A stretch of DNA of 64,000 bases from Spirochaetales bacterium Spiro_07 (GTDB lineage: Bacteria; Spirochaetota; Spirochaetia; Treponematales; Treponemataceae). Below the pieces are notes generated by a model that was not told where the DNA came from, did not search any database, and worked only from the letters and a program-made list of their open reading frames with translations. Position numbers and translations under genes: made by a program. The stretch spans positions 1 through 64,000 of the forward strand of contig LVBI01000021.1 in the NCBI GenBank assembly GCA_001603145.1, written 5' to 3'. Below, in pieces: positions 22,693 to 30,895 of the stretch. The first letter of the stretch is position 1. Every line of letters starts with the position of its first letter.

Positions 22693-23379
22693 TTATTCCT
22701 GTTCTTGCACTTGACGGGCTGGCGCTGTTTTTGAGGTTGCTCGCGCGAGTATTGGAAAAGCCAAGAACGAAAGGAACACGTAAACAATCGAAAGCGTTAC
22801 CCAAATCTGTGCGTCTGCGCCAAGAAACCAAGCCGTTTCGATGAAAGTCGGAACGCAATACATAATCAGAAAAAGCGGAAAAGCGACGACAGACATCGTA
22901 ATGCTTTTGCCTGAAGCAGACTGCTTTACCAAAGAAAAAAGCGCATAAGCTGAAAAGCACATGCCGAGCTGAAGCACAGGCCTTAAGAAAAGCAGAAACG
23001 GCGGAAGCACGTCGTAACGCTGAATTAAGAAATATGGAAGCTGAACTGCGTAAAAGCCGAACAAAATGTAGGCAAAAGTTCTAATCTTATATGCAAAAGA
23101 TTCCCTAAAGAAAATCATGAAAGGAACAAAGCAGAGCAGAAACGGAATCACTGTTTCCGGAATCAGCAACGAAAGGAATTCTGTAACATAATTGTAGACT
23201 GCAAAATGAACCGGAAGAAAGAAAATCCAGTCGATTGTGCAGAACAACGCGCCGAGAATCAGCCCTAAAAAAGCCAGAAAGCATGCTGCATGCTTGTTCG
23301 GAAAAAGCACGTCGCGTGAAAAGCCGTTCGTAAAAAATAAGGCAACCGCCGGAAAAAGAATCAACATAAATAATTTCAT
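22693..23379 (-). CDS. hydrophobic membrane protein of unknown function
   Basis: 228 residues from the ATG at 23379, with about seven membrane spans spread along the length (first at 2-20, last near 190-215). A short basic tail (ARATSKTAPARQVQEQE) ends it. I see no family signature, conserved charged pair or repeat that would suggest transport or enzymatic function. Longer versions that start upstream are less likely because they begin with a polar stretch from non-start codons. It is upstream of, and on the same strand as, the Mbeg1-like gene with a 104-base gap. Confidence 0.65.
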   Translation of the reverse strand: MKLFMLILFPAVALFFTNGFSRDVLFPNKHAACFLAFLGLILGALFCTIDWIFFLPVHFAVYNYVTEFLSLLIPETVIPFLLCFVPFMIFFRESFAYKIRTFAYILFGFYAVQLPYFLIQRYDVLPPFLLFLRPVLQLGMCFSAYALFSLVKQSASGKSITMSVVAFPLFLIMYCVPTFIETAWFLGADAQIWVTLSIVYVFLSFLAFPILARATSKTAPARQVQEQE

Positions 23380-23625
23380 GATTATAAAGTAGCATAAAGT
23401 TGCATTGCTTACAAGAAGCTTGAGGAGTCTTTGTAAAATTGCGTTTTTTTCGATGTATTGCAATGCATCGCAGCCGGGGTGAAAAAATGCAAAAAAATCA
23501 GCGGAAAATTATCGGCATGACTGAAAAAATTATCTACTCCTATAGACATTTTTTATTAAAATCTGGTAATATTATCTACATGCTTTGTTGATAGGTACGG
23601 ATTTTTACCGTGCGTAGGAGGATTG

Positions 23626-24144
23626 TTGGCAGACAAAGGATTGCGGGTAAATGAACAAATCCGCGTGCGTGAGGTCAGACTCATAGACAGTGATGGTGAA
23701 CAAAAAGGAATTGTTCCCACCATTGAAGCTTTGAAAATGGCTAGAGAAAACGAGCTTGATCTTGTGGAAGTTGCGCCGAATGCAAATCCACCGGTTTGCA
23801 AAATTCTTGATTACGGTAAATATCGTTTTGAAATGGAGAAGAAGCTCCGTGACTCCAAGAAAAACCAAAAAGTACTGAAGCTTAAGGAAATCCGTATGCA
23901 ACCAAAAATTGCAGACGGAGACATTGAGTTCAAATCAAAGCACATTAAAGAATTTCTTGCTGAAGGTAATAAGGTAAAAGTAACAGTGCGTTTTCGGGGA
24001 CGCGAACTTGCTCATACCGATCTCGGCTTGGATGTTCTGAATCAAGTATTAGAACGCATTGAGGGTGAGTATGTCATGGAAAAACAGCCTGCTATGGAAG
24101 GCCGTTTTATGTCAATGACTCTTGCGCCGAAAGCGAAGAAATGA
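23626..24144 (+). CDS. infC: translation initiation factor IF-3
   Basis: About 172 residues, full length. N-terminal domain [20 protein letters not shown] and C-terminal domain [29 protein letters not shown] and the usual end. IF-3 binds the 30S subunit, prevents premature 50S joining and checks the start codon. No ATG is available; AGGAGG at 23616-23621 is followed by TTG at 23623 and TTG at 23626, and I prefer the second for spacing. The classical AUU start is not used in frame. It heads the infC-rpmI-rplT operon; a small hairpin (ACGG/CCGT) before it may be part of L20-type autocontrol. Confidence 0.96.
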   Translation: MADKGLRVNEQIRVREVRLIDSDGEQKGIVPTIEALKMARENELDLVEVAPNANPPVCKILDYGKYRFEMEKKLRDSKKNQKVLKLKEIRMQPKIADGDIEFKSKHIKEFLAEGNKVKVTVRFRGRELAHTDLGLDVLNQVLERIEGEYVMEKQPAMEGRFMSMTLAPKAKK

Positions 24145-24154
24145 GGTTAAATCT

Positions 24155-24355
24155 ATGCCAAAGATGAAATCAAAGCGCTCTGCCGCAAAACGTTTTTCAT
24201 TGACTGGAACTGGAAAAGTTAAGTACAAGAAAATGAATCTCCGCCATATTCTTACAAAGAAGAGTACAAAGCGTAAGAGAAATCTCCGTGCAGCAGGAAT
24301 TCTTAGCGAGTCAGAAGCAAGAAGAATGCGCAAGCAGCTTATCCCTTACAGCTGA
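24155..24355 (+). CDS. rpmI: 50S ribosomal protein L35
   Basis: 66 residues, very basic. [20 protein letters not shown] and the ending [10 protein letters not shown] are diagnostic. It starts 10 bases after infC in the conserved order infC-rpmI-rplT. ATG at 24155 has GAGG 8 bases upstream, overlapping the end of infC. Confidence 0.97.
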   Translation: MPKMKSKRSAAKRFSLTGTGKVKYKKMNLRHILTKKSTKRKRNLRAAGILSESEARRMRKQLIPYS

Positions 24356-24378
24356 TAATTGTAAAGAAAACTAAAAAA

Positions 24379-24395
24379 GCGGCAGATCAAGCCGC
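24379..24395 (+). promoter_or_regulatory. hairpin between rpmI and rplT
   Basis: GCGGC (24379-24383) pairs with GCCGC (24391-24395) around 7 bases, just before the AAGGAG ribosome site of rplT. It could help set L35:L20 output or be an L20 target; it lacks a T-run so is not a terminator. Confidence 0.45.
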
Positions 24396-24413
24396 CATTC
24401 AAGGAGATTAAAT

Positions 24414-24773
24414 ATGTCTAGAGCTATAGACGGAACAAAGCGTAAAGAACGCCGCAAGAAGATTCTTAAACTTGCTAAAGGTTTCCGCGGCAGACGCGGA
24501 ACAAACTATAAAGCTGCAAAAGATGCCGTAACACAGGCATTGTCTGATGCTTATGTAGGACGCCGTGACAGAAAAGGTGCAATGCGCTCTTTGTGGATTG
24601 CACGTTTGAACGCTGCATGCCGCGCAGAAGGCATCACATATTCACGCTTCATCGAAGGTTTGACAAAAGCTAACGTAATCATCAACCGCAAGGCATTGTC
24701 TAACATGGCTATTGAAGATCCTGCAGCTTTCAAAGAAGTTGTAGCTGTTGCAAAAAAAGCAATTGGAGCATAA
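24414..24773 (+). CDS. rplT: 50S ribosomal protein L20
   Basis: 119 residues. The opening MSRAIDGTKRKERRKKILKL and GFRGRRGTNYKAAKDAVTQA are typical, as is the LWIARLNAACR core that binds 23S rRNA early in assembly. AAGGAG lies ideally before the ATG. In several bacteria L20 represses its own operon by binding the leader. The next gene begins 3 bases after the stop. Confidence 0.97.
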   Translation: MSRAIDGTKRKERRKKILKLAKGFRGRRGTNYKAAKDAVTQALSDAYVGRRDRKGAMRSLWIARLNAACRAEGITYSRFIEGLTKANVIINRKALSNMAIEDPAAFKEVVAVAKKAIGA

Positions 24774-24776
24774 CAC

Positions 24777-25253
24777 ATGATTTCACTCGATCAGGTTCAG
24801 CTTCTTGAACATAAAGTAGAAACAGCGGTCGCAAAGATTGCAGACCTGCAGAAGGAAAATGATTTCTTACGTAACAAGTTTTCTGAATTAAAGGTTCAGT
24901 ATGATGAAATGCAGAAAGCTAATGTAGAACTTTCCGCAAAAGTTTCTCTTTTTGAGCAGAACCAGCCTACGATCGAAAGTGGAATTATGAAAGCTCTTGA
25001 ACGCTTGAACAACATTGAAGATTCTGTTCTGCGTGTAAGTGGCGGCAGCATTGAAGCCCCTGTTTCTATGCCTGAGCAGAATCTTGCTTCAAGACCATCT
25101 AACGAAGATGCAGTCATTCCGCCGGCAACACAGTTTGTTGCCAGCGCACAGCCTGTACAAAGCACTCCTTCAGTAGATCCTTTTTCTATAATAACTTCTT
25201 CAGTTTCTCAGCCAAAAGCTCCTGGAGAAACACAGCAGCTTGATATTTTTTAA
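24777..25253 (+). CDS. coiled-coil protein, ZapB-like
   Basis: 158 residues. Residues 5-65 form a heptad coiled coil (LLEHKVETAVAKIADLQKEN) much like ZapB, the small coiled-coil partner of ZapA at the Z-ring. The remainder is a low-complexity tail rich in Pro, Gln and Ser with no fold visible, so the protein is about twice the usual ZapB length. It starts 3 bases after rplT and is followed 9 bases later by zapA, which supports a cell-division role. The similarity is at the level of heptad pattern and context and needs a profile search. Confidence 0.6.
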   Translation: MISLDQVQLLEHKVETAVAKIADLQKENDFLRNKFSELKVQYDEMQKANVELSAKVSLFEQNQPTIESGIMKALERLNNIEDSVLRVSGGSIEAPVSMPEQNLASRPSNEDAVIPPATQFVASAQPVQSTPSVDPFSIITSSVSQPKAPGETQQLDIF

Positions 25254-25262
25254 GGCTTGAGC

Positions 25263-25568
25263 ATGGCAAAAGGAACCCTTCAGATAAATCTATTAGGCAC
25301 TTCTTTTTCAATTCAGGCTGATGAAGATTCATTGTATCTTGAAAAATTATTAGCTCATTACAAAGAAACAGTAGACGGCTTGATGCATTCTACAGATTTG
25401 AAAGAACCTTTGAAAATTGCTATTCTCGCCGGAATCATGATAACTGATGAGCTTGCCAAGGAGCGCCGCAACGTTCCTAATACAGACACTCTTATGGTTA
25501 ATGCTGAACTGAGCGAAGCCGAAAAAATCGTTCTTCAGCTGACTAAGAAAATCGATCAGGTTTTATAA
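25263..25568 (+). CDS. zapA: cell division protein ZapA
   Basis: 101 residues. TLQINLLGTSFSIQADEDSL followed by YLEKLLAHYKETVDG is the globular ZapA head, then KIAILAGIMITDELAKER and a C-terminal coiled coil. ZapA tetramers bundle FtsZ filaments at midcell. I use the ATG at 25263 over a TTG two codons earlier. It sits in the ribosomal-protein operon behind a ZapB-like gene. Confidence 0.88.
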   Translation: MAKGTLQINLLGTSFSIQADEDSLYLEKLLAHYKETVDGLMHSTDLKEPLKIAILAGIMITDELAKERRNVPNTDTLMVNAELSEAEKIVLQLTKKIDQVL

Positions 25569-25571
25569 CGA

Positions 25572-26051
25572 ATGGAAGTAAGGAATTTCCGTATTTGGGT
25601 GGATGCAGATTCGTGCCCTGTTCAAGTACGCGAACTGACTGTCCGTTTTGCGCTCAGACTGAAAATACCGGTAAAATTCGTCGCGAATCACGAAATTCCT
25701 TTTCAGAAAAACGAACTCTTTGAGATGATTGTCTGCGAAGCAGAGCAAGACGCCGCTGACAATTATATTGTCGAAAATTCAGACACAAAAGACCTTGTTA
25801 TCACAAGAGACATACCGCTGGCTTCGCGGCTGGTTGACAAAAAAGTCTGCGTAATAAACGACCGCGGCTGTGTCTTTACAGAATCGAACATTGCAGAGAA
25901 GCTTGCATCAAGAAATTTGCATTACATGCTTATGGAAAACGGCGCGCTGCCTGAAAACCGGAAAACAGGAACGTTCGGCAAGAAAGAGCTTAACCTTTTT
26001 GCGAACAGCCTCGACCGCGAGCTTCAGAAAAAAATAAGAGCAGAATCTTAA
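25572..26051 (+). CDS. YaiI/YqxD family (UPF0178) protein
   Basis: 159 residues. RIWVDADSCPVQVRELTVRF opens with the family's D-A-D-x-C-P motif; DLVITRDIPLASRLVD, NDRGCVFTESNIAEKLASR and FGKKELNLFANSLDRELQK complete the DUF188 signature. The fold is PIN-like with acidic metal-site residues, so a nuclease role is suspected but not shown. Begins 3 bases after zapA, last in the operon. Confidence 0.93.
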   Translation: MEVRNFRIWVDADSCPVQVRELTVRFALRLKIPVKFVANHEIPFQKNELFEMIVCEAEQDAADNYIVENSDTKDLVITRDIPLASRLVDKKVCVINDRGCVFTESNIAEKLASRNLHYMLMENGALPENRKTGTFGKKELNLFANSLDRELQKKIRAES

Positions 26052-26059
26052 AACAAAAC

Positions 26060-26088
26060 TTGACACAAAGTAAAAAGGTAAATAGACT
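26060..26088 (+). promoter_or_regulatory. promoter of second chemoreceptor gene
   Basis: TTGACA, 17 bases, TAGACT, a near-consensus housekeeping promoter. A leader of about 105 bases follows; it contains CCGCC/GGCGG arms flanking 15 bases (about 26153-26177) before the GAGGG ribosome site. Confidence 0.6.
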
Positions 26089-26201
26089 GTAAAAAAAGTA
26101 AAAATTCCATAAATGTTTATAATATTGATAGATAAGTTGTAACTTATGTTGGCCGCCTTCAAAGATGAATTTGGCGGTATGCTTCTAAGAGAGGGAATGG
26201 T

Positions 26202-28097
26202 ATGAAACTTACTAGAAACTATCTTATTATATTCTTGTTGCTGTCTTATGCTGGCGGTTTATACTTGCGGTGGTATCAGCTTGAGTTTTTTTACAGAATC
26301 CTGCCGACTTTCTTTTCTGGCATAGGTTCAACATTGTTTGCAACAGCATTTCTAATGCTGACGATGGGCTCATACAACTTTATCGTTCTTAACAAATTCA
26401 CAAAAATCATTAACAAGATAAAGAACGGTGAAAAAATAACTGAAGAAGAGCGCAAAACAGCAATAAGGGCTCAGTCAAAAGTAAACATAATTTCGCTTAT
26501 AACGAACATGATTGGCTTCGGTGTCGGACAGGCTTTTGCCATTTTTGTAGACGTAAAGAACGGCGTCATCGTACCAGTTGCCAGCAGACTGACGCTTATA
26601 ATGTTTCAGGCGATATTGGTCGGCTGTCTTATAGCGATATTCGAAATATTCATCGTTGGTGTGCTTATGCGCGACGACCGCCGCCTCTTGAAGATTCATT
26701 CTGTTGACGAGCTTGACCACGACATAAAATTTTCAATCAGAAAAAAGATTATCTTTTCAAGCGTTGTAATTCTTGGCCTTATGGGCTTGCAGTGCTTCTG
26801 CCTGCCTTATCAGATTATCTTTGGCGATTGCGGCAAGCCTGTTCAAGACATGATGAGCGAATACCTTAAAAGCTTTCCGATAGTGTTCATAGCGTCTTTC
26901 ATTCCGTGCTTTGCTTTGGTGTGCATTCTTGCAACTGATATTAAGTCGCGCATTCAGCATACGGCCGTGCGTGTCAGAGACATTGGCAGCAAAGGCGATT
27001 TGACTTCGCGCATAGACATTGCCATGAAAGACGACATCGGTGCGCTTTCGTCTGAGATAAATCTCTTTATGCAAGACCTGTCATCGATGGTGCAAGACAT
27101 AAAGATGGAAACATACATCGTTGAGAATTCAGCCGTAAATTTGAACGAATCGCTGAAAGTTTCAAATGACGCATTGGCGAACATGAAGCAGACAGCAGAA
27201 AAAATCATGGAAGAAGGTGAACGCCAGAAATCGCTTGTTGAAAATGCCAGAGACGATGTAGTGAACGTAACAAGAAGCGTGCTTGACGTTGAGCAGCAGA
27301 TTCAACAGCAGTCAGCATCTATTCATCAAAGTTCGCGCTCCGTAACTGAAATGGCAGAAAGCATTGAGGCTGTTGCAGAGCTTGTGCAGCAGGCTGACAC
27401 TGTTTCAACCGGCTTGAAAGAAGCAAGCGGAAAGGGCGAAGAAGCAATCAGAAGCGCCGTAAATGCAATTATGGAGATTCAGACTGCATCAAATGAAGTG
27501 CAGGACATCGTTAAGGTTATTCAGAAAATTTCTTCGCAGACAAACCTGCTTTCTATGAACGCCGCAATTGAAGCTGCACATGCCGGCGCTATTGGTCAGG
27601 GCTTTGCCGTTGTTGCTGATGAAGTGCGTTCTTTGGCTTCATCAAGTTCAGTCAGCGCCAAGAACATTGCGGTGCACATCAAAGACATGGTTGAGAAAAT
27701 CCAGAAGGGCGTAGAATCAATTCAGCTTGCCGGAAACGCCTTTACCGAGATAAACGGCGGCATTGCAAGCACTTCTGATTTGGTAAGAACAATCGCGCAT
27801 TCAATGGAAAATCAGCGCATCGGTGCTGATGAAACTATAAAGTCAACAGAATCTGTCGTTACTTCGATTGAGCTTATTCAGAAGCTGACAAAGCAGCAGC
27901 ATGAATTCGCCGATAACGTTGAATCTTCGATTAACAAGATTGTAAGCGCGTCACAAGAAATTTCAGCCTCTCTTAAAAAGAACACCGAAAATTCGCGCAA
28001 GCTTGAATGTGCGATTGACGGCGTAGATTCATGTGCAATGAACAACAGCAATGCGGTCTCTAAAATGCTTGACCGCATCAATGTGTTCAATGTTTAA
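26202..28097 (+). CDS. methyl-accepting chemotaxis protein with multi-span membrane sensor
   Basis: 631 residues. The N-terminal 245 residues contain about six membrane spans with only short loops, rather than the usual two spans around a periplasmic domain; this resembles 7TM/MHYT-like integral sensors but has no signature I recognise. A HAMP-like linker (IKSRIQHTAVRVRDIGSKGD) leads into the signalling domain, whose tip reads ISSQTNLLSMNAAIEAAHAG and GQGFAVVADEVRSLASSS. It should sense something in or through the membrane and act on CheA. GAGAGGG lies before the ATG. Confidence 0.93.
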   Translation: MKLTRNYLIIFLLLSYAGGLYLRWYQLEFFYRILPTFFSGIGSTLFATAFLMLTMGSYNFIVLNKFTKIINKIKNGEKITEEERKTAIRAQSKVNIISLITNMIGFGVGQAFAIFVDVKNGVIVPVASRLTLIMFQAILVGCLIAIFEIFIVGVLMRDDRRLLKIHSVDELDHDIKFSIRKKIIFSSVVILGLMGLQCFCLPYQIIFGDCGKPVQDMMSEYLKSFPIVFIASFIPCFALVCILATDIKSRIQHTAVRVRDIGSKGDLTSRIDIAMKDDIGALSSEINLFMQDLSSMVQDIKMETYIVENSAVNLNESLKVSNDALANMKQTAEKIMEEGERQKSLVENARDDVVNVTRSVLDVEQQIQQQSASIHQSSRSVTEMAESIEAVAELVQQADTVSTGLKEASGKGEEAIRSAVNAIMEIQTASNEVQDIVKVIQKISSQTNLLSMNAAIEAAHAGAIGQGFAVVADEVRSLASSSSVSAKNIAVHIKDMVEKIQKGVESIQLAGNAFTEINGGIASTSDLVRTIAHSMENQRIGADETIKSTESVVTSIELIQKLTKQQHEFADNVESSINKIVSASQEISASLKKNTENSRKLECAIDGVDSCAMNNSNAVSKMLDRINVFNV

Positions 28098-28107
28098 GGC
28101 TTCTATA

Positions 28108-28154
28108 AGATTGCCCGGTCATTCGCCGAAGCTTCGAGAGAGCGGGCAATGACA
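28108..28154 (+). repeat. palindromic repeat, long GAAGCTTC variant
   Basis: AGAT, TTGCCCGGTC, a GAAGCTTCGAG centre, AGCGGGCA, ATGACA. It combines the flanks of the short palindromes with the centre of the long ones at 4524 and 50644, showing these are one family. Confidence 0.8.
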
Positions 28155-28161
28155 CATTATT

Positions 28162-28785
28162 TCAGCCTGTTATAAATTCTTCGTTGCCGGTTTTCTTGAC
28201 CGAAGAATAAGAAGATTTTGCTGAATAGACTTGCGTGTTGAACTGCTTTTCAGTCTTGATTGTCGATGGCGGCCCATGCCCCGGCATGAGCACAAGCTCC
28301 TCGTTCTGGCTCAAGATTTTAGTCTTTATGTTCATTTTCAGAATCTTTTCCGCATAGGCGTTGTTCGTGTTGCCGATAAGCCCCGCCGTCAGCGCATCGC
28401 CTGTAAAGAGAATCTTGCCGATTTTATAGACCATCGAATCAGCCGTGTGCCCCGGCACAGAAAGATAACCGACATTCGTTCCGATTAACTTTAGAATGCC
28501 GTCGCCTTTGATAATCTTGGTGTCGTCGGCGGCAAGCTCGTAGTCGGCGGTGTAAACTTTTGGCTGATAAATCTTTCTTAGCGTCCTAAGCCCTTTGTAG
28601 TGGCTTAAATGGTTGTGCGTAATCAGCACAGCGTCTAAAGAAAAATGATTCTGCTCAATCTGCATAATCATCTCTTTGTTTACGGTTCCCGGGTCAATTA
28701 TCAGCGCCTGTTTTGTTTCGTCGTTTTCAACAATGTAGCAGTTCGAGAAGCCTTCAAGGCACAAATGAAAATAAACTTTAATCAT
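28162..28785 (-). CDS. metallo-beta-lactamase-fold hydrolase with altered metal site
   Basis: 207 residues, glyoxalase-II-like. Metal motifs visible: ITHNHLSHYKG where the family has HxHxDH, then VPGHTADSMVY, then LFTGDALTAG and MPGHGPPST. All histidines are there but the Asp that binds the second metal is Ser (HNHLSH), so metal loading or chemistry may differ. Typical products of the family are thioesterases such as hydroxyacylglutathione hydrolase or persulfide dioxygenases. The start overlaps the end of the upstream pentapeptide gene by 8 bases, so the two are translated together. Confidence 0.85.
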   Translation of the reverse strand: MIKVYFHLCLEGFSNCYIVENDETKQALIIDPGTVNKEMIMQIEQNHFSLDAVLITHNHLSHYKGLRTLRKIYQPKVYTADYELAADDTKIIKGDGILKLIGTNVGYLSVPGHTADSMVYKIGKILFTGDALTAGLIGNTNNAYAEKILKMNIKTKILSQNEELVLMPGHGPPSTIKTEKQFNTQVYSAKSSYSSVKKTGNEEFITG

Positions 28786-29416
28786 TTTGCAGCTCTGCTC
28801 CTTCTGAAAAATTGGCTTCGCGTGTGTTTGAATGTTTGAACGAAACGTTGTCGAAAGATGCTTCTTGAAAAGAACTTTGCTTTATGTTGCAGTTTCTGAT
28901 TGACGTATTGAAAAGCTTGGCGCGGATAAACCGCGAGTTGTACAAGTCTGAATCGTCGAAAGACGATTGCTGCGCGGTTATTCCGTTGAAGTTATTGTGC
29001 ACCAAGTCTGAATTGGTGAAAAGCACATGCGAGAATGTGCTGCCGCTGAAGCTTGTAAACTGCATGTTAGAGTTGAGCAAGTTGCAGTCGCTGAAAAGAG
29101 AAAAGTCGAGCATTGTCATGCGCATTCTGCAGAATTCTGAATGTATCGAAGAGAATGTGCAGTTGCGCATATCGCAGCCGTAAAATTTTTTGCCGCTCAA
29201 GTCTATGTTGTTAAAATGAATGCCTGGCATGCTCAAGCCGATGATTTTGTCGTGAGTTTCGATGTATTTGTAAATCTTGTGGCTTGTTTCTTCGGCGTGT
29301 TCGTCGTGCTCAAGGCAGAAAACGCCTGTGTCGCTCAAAATGTTGCCGTCTTCGTCAAAACGCGATACCGCCAGGTTTCTGCAACCTGGGTACTGGCACA
29401 ATCCAATTGAAAACAT
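28778..29416 (-). CDS. pentapeptide-repeat protein with N-terminal Cys/His motif
   Basis: 212 residues. Residues 7-40 hold C-x4-C and then C-x2-H (GLCQYPGCRNLAV and VFCLEHDEH), arranged like a small zinc-binding module. From about residue 68 on, every fifth position is Phe, Leu or Met within A/S-x-F-x-x type units (CDMRNCTFSSIHSEFCRM, NSNMQFTSFSGSTF), which fold as a right-handed quadrilateral beta helix. Function is unknown; some relatives bind DNA gyrase, others are scaffolds. It starts from a leaderless-type promoter and overlaps the metallo-hydrolase gene. Confidence 0.8.
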   Translation of the reverse strand: MFSIGLCQYPGCRNLAVSRFDEDGNILSDTGVFCLEHDEHAEETSHKIYKYIETHDKIIGLSMPGIHFNNIDLSGKKFYGCDMRNCTFSSIHSEFCRMRMTMLDFSLFSDCNLLNSNMQFTSFSGSTFSHVLFTNSDLVHNNFNGITAQQSSFDDSDLYNSRFIRAKLFNTSIRNCNIKQSSFQEASFDNVSFKHSNTREANFSEGAELQND

Positions 29417-29422
29417 GAATCA

Positions 29423-29451
29423 ATGTTACCATATAGAACCGTATTTGAAAA
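29423..29451 (-). promoter_or_regulatory. promoter of pentapeptide gene, leaderless type
   Basis: Minus strand TTTTCA, 17 bases, TAACAT with a TGG extension, then 6 bases to the ATG at 29416. Confidence 0.5.
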
Positions 29452-29642
29452 GCATTTTGCGTCTTACTTCTAAAAGAAGCTTTTCATGATACGACTATAA
29501 AAGTTGATTCGTGCTGCGGGTTTCATAATCCGACGCTCTGCATCGGGGAGCTTCATTAACCAGTTGCTGAACGGCTTAGAGGCATATTCAATGACGTTAA
29601 TCTTTAAAAAAGCTTTTCCAAAAATTAGTCTGCAAAACGCAT

Positions 29643-29671
29643 TTGCCATTTTCCCTTTTTTCGCCTATAAT
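29643..29671 (+). promoter_or_regulatory. near-consensus promoter of zinc-ribbon gene, leaderless type
   Basis: TTGCCA, 17 bases, TATAAT, then exactly 6 bases to the ATG at 29678. Transcription would begin at about the A of the start codon. The clearest leaderless promoter in the window. Confidence 0.7.
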
Positions 29672-29677
29672 GTGCGC

Positions 29678-29965
29678 ATGTGCTGGAAATGCGGTGTTGT
29701 TAATAAGATAGAAAATCCTGTTTCAAGAAGTGCAGTCTGTGAAAGCTGCGGCGCTGATTTGCGTTGCTGCAAGAACTGCGCCTTTTATTCGCCCGGCTCT
29801 CATTATGATTGCCGCGAAAACGTTGACGAGCTTGTGGCAGACAAAGAAAGGGCGAATTTCTGCGATTATTTCAGATATTCAGCAAGCGGCAATGGCGTAA
29901 ATTCAGCCGGAAACAAAAAAGCTGAAGACGCGCGCAAGGCGTTCAACAGCTTGTTCGGTGATTGA
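29678..29965 (+). CDS. small zinc-ribbon protein
   Basis: 95 residues. Starting MCWKCG, it has three Cys pairs: C-x2-C at residues 2-5, C-x2-C near 21-24 (CESCG), then RCCKNCAFYSP and later cysteines in DCREN and NFCDYF. This suggests two zinc sites; the second half (KNCAFYSPGSHYDCREN) is a known small-protein pattern found upstream of other genes in treponemes, function unknown. ATG at 29678 is fixed by the promoter 6 bases upstream. murI begins 5 bases after its stop, so the two form an operon. Confidence 0.75.
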   Translation: MCWKCGVVNKIENPVSRSAVCESCGADLRCCKNCAFYSPGSHYDCRENVDELVADKERANFCDYFRYSASGNGVNSAGNKKAEDARKAFNSLFGD

Positions 29966-29970
29966 ATAAC

Positions 29971-30789
29971 ATGGAAAGAATACAAATCCTTTTCTTAGAT
30001 TCAGGCACGGGCGGGCTGCCTTATATGCTCAGCCTTAAAAAGCTTGCGCCAAAAGTCAGGTGCGTTTATGTCGGCGACACGGCGCATTTTCCGTATGGCG
30101 AAAAATCTTTGACGCAGATAGAGCAGATGGCGTGCGGCACTGTTGAGCGCGCCATAAAATGCTTCAACCCGCAAATCATAGTCATAGCGTGCAACACAAT
30201 GTCTGTGGCGGCTCTAAAAAGCCTGCGCCTCAAGTTCAGCGTTCCGTTCGTCGGCACAGTTCCGGCTATAAAGCTTGCAGCTAAATCTACACTGAATAAG
30301 AAGATAGGTCTGCTTGCGACGCGTCACACAATTGAAGACCCTTATACAGAAGATTTAATCAATCAGTTTGCGTCTGGTTGCAGCGTGTACAAGCGCGGCG
30401 ACGGCGAGCTTATCTCTTTTATTGAGCATCATCTTTTTACGGCTTCGCGCGAAGAGCGGCTGCGCGCAATTGCACCTGCTGTTGAATTTTTCAAATCTTC
30501 GGGCGTTGATACTGTGGTGCTTGCCTGCACACACTTTTTGCATCTGCTTTCTGAATTTGAAGAAGCTTTCGGCAGTGCGGTGCAGGTTGTAGATTCGCGC
30601 GAAGGTGTTGCAAAGCAGGCGTTGCGTCTGCTTGAAGAAAGCCCGCGCATCGAAGATTTTGACAGAAAAATCGAGCAAGTGCCTGACATGGGCGTTTTCG
30701 TTACTTCGCTTAAGAGCGGCAGCGATGAATTCGAGTATGAAAACTGGTGTAAGCTTTCAAACGTGCCGTTCATGGGGCTGCTGCCTTAA
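29971..30789 (+). CDS. murI: glutamate racemase
   Basis: 272 residues. Makes D-glutamate for peptidoglycan. The two catalytic cysteines are in VIACNTMSVAAL and VLACTHFLHLL, with the substrate-contact LDSGTGGLPYM and YVGDTAHFPYGEKS segments intact. The ATG at 29971 is preferred over TTG three codons earlier. It follows the zinc-ribbon gene by 5 bases and ends at a bidirectional terminator shared with fba. Confidence 0.95.
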   Translation: MERIQILFLDSGTGGLPYMLSLKKLAPKVRCVYVGDTAHFPYGEKSLTQIEQMACGTVERAIKCFNPQIIVIACNTMSVAALKSLRLKFSVPFVGTVPAIKLAAKSTLNKKIGLLATRHTIEDPYTEDLINQFASGCSVYKRGDGELISFIEHHLFTASREERLRAIAPAVEFFKSSGVDTVVLACTHFLHLLSEFEEAFGSAVQVVDSREGVAKQALRLLEESPRIEDFDRKIEQVPDMGVFVTSLKSGSDEFEYENWCKLSNVPFMGLLP

Positions 30790-30817
30790 AGCGGCTTTTC
30801 TTGAAACGCTGAATCTA

Positions 30818-30873
30818 TAAAAAAAGCCCTGCGTCGCTGAACTGCTTTGCAGTTTCAGTTTTGGCAGGGCTTT
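30818..30873. terminator. bidirectional terminator between murI and fba
   Basis: AGCCCTGC near the left end pairs with GCAGGGCT near the right, with a nested CTGAACTG/CAGTTTCAG hairpin; A-run on the left and TTT on the right give a usable terminator in both directions for these convergent genes. Confidence 0.8.
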
Positions 30874-30895
30874 CTGTTAATCTGAAAAAAACAGA

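Noticed and set aside
23622-23624. AUU start codon for infC as in E. coli
   Set aside because: The ATT at 23622 is not in the infC frame; TTG codons are the only in-frame candidates near the ribosome site.
26090-26201. c-di-GMP riboswitch in the chemoreceptor leader
   Set aside because: Only one simple CCGCC/GGCGG arm pair is present; the conserved GEMM core sequences are not seen.
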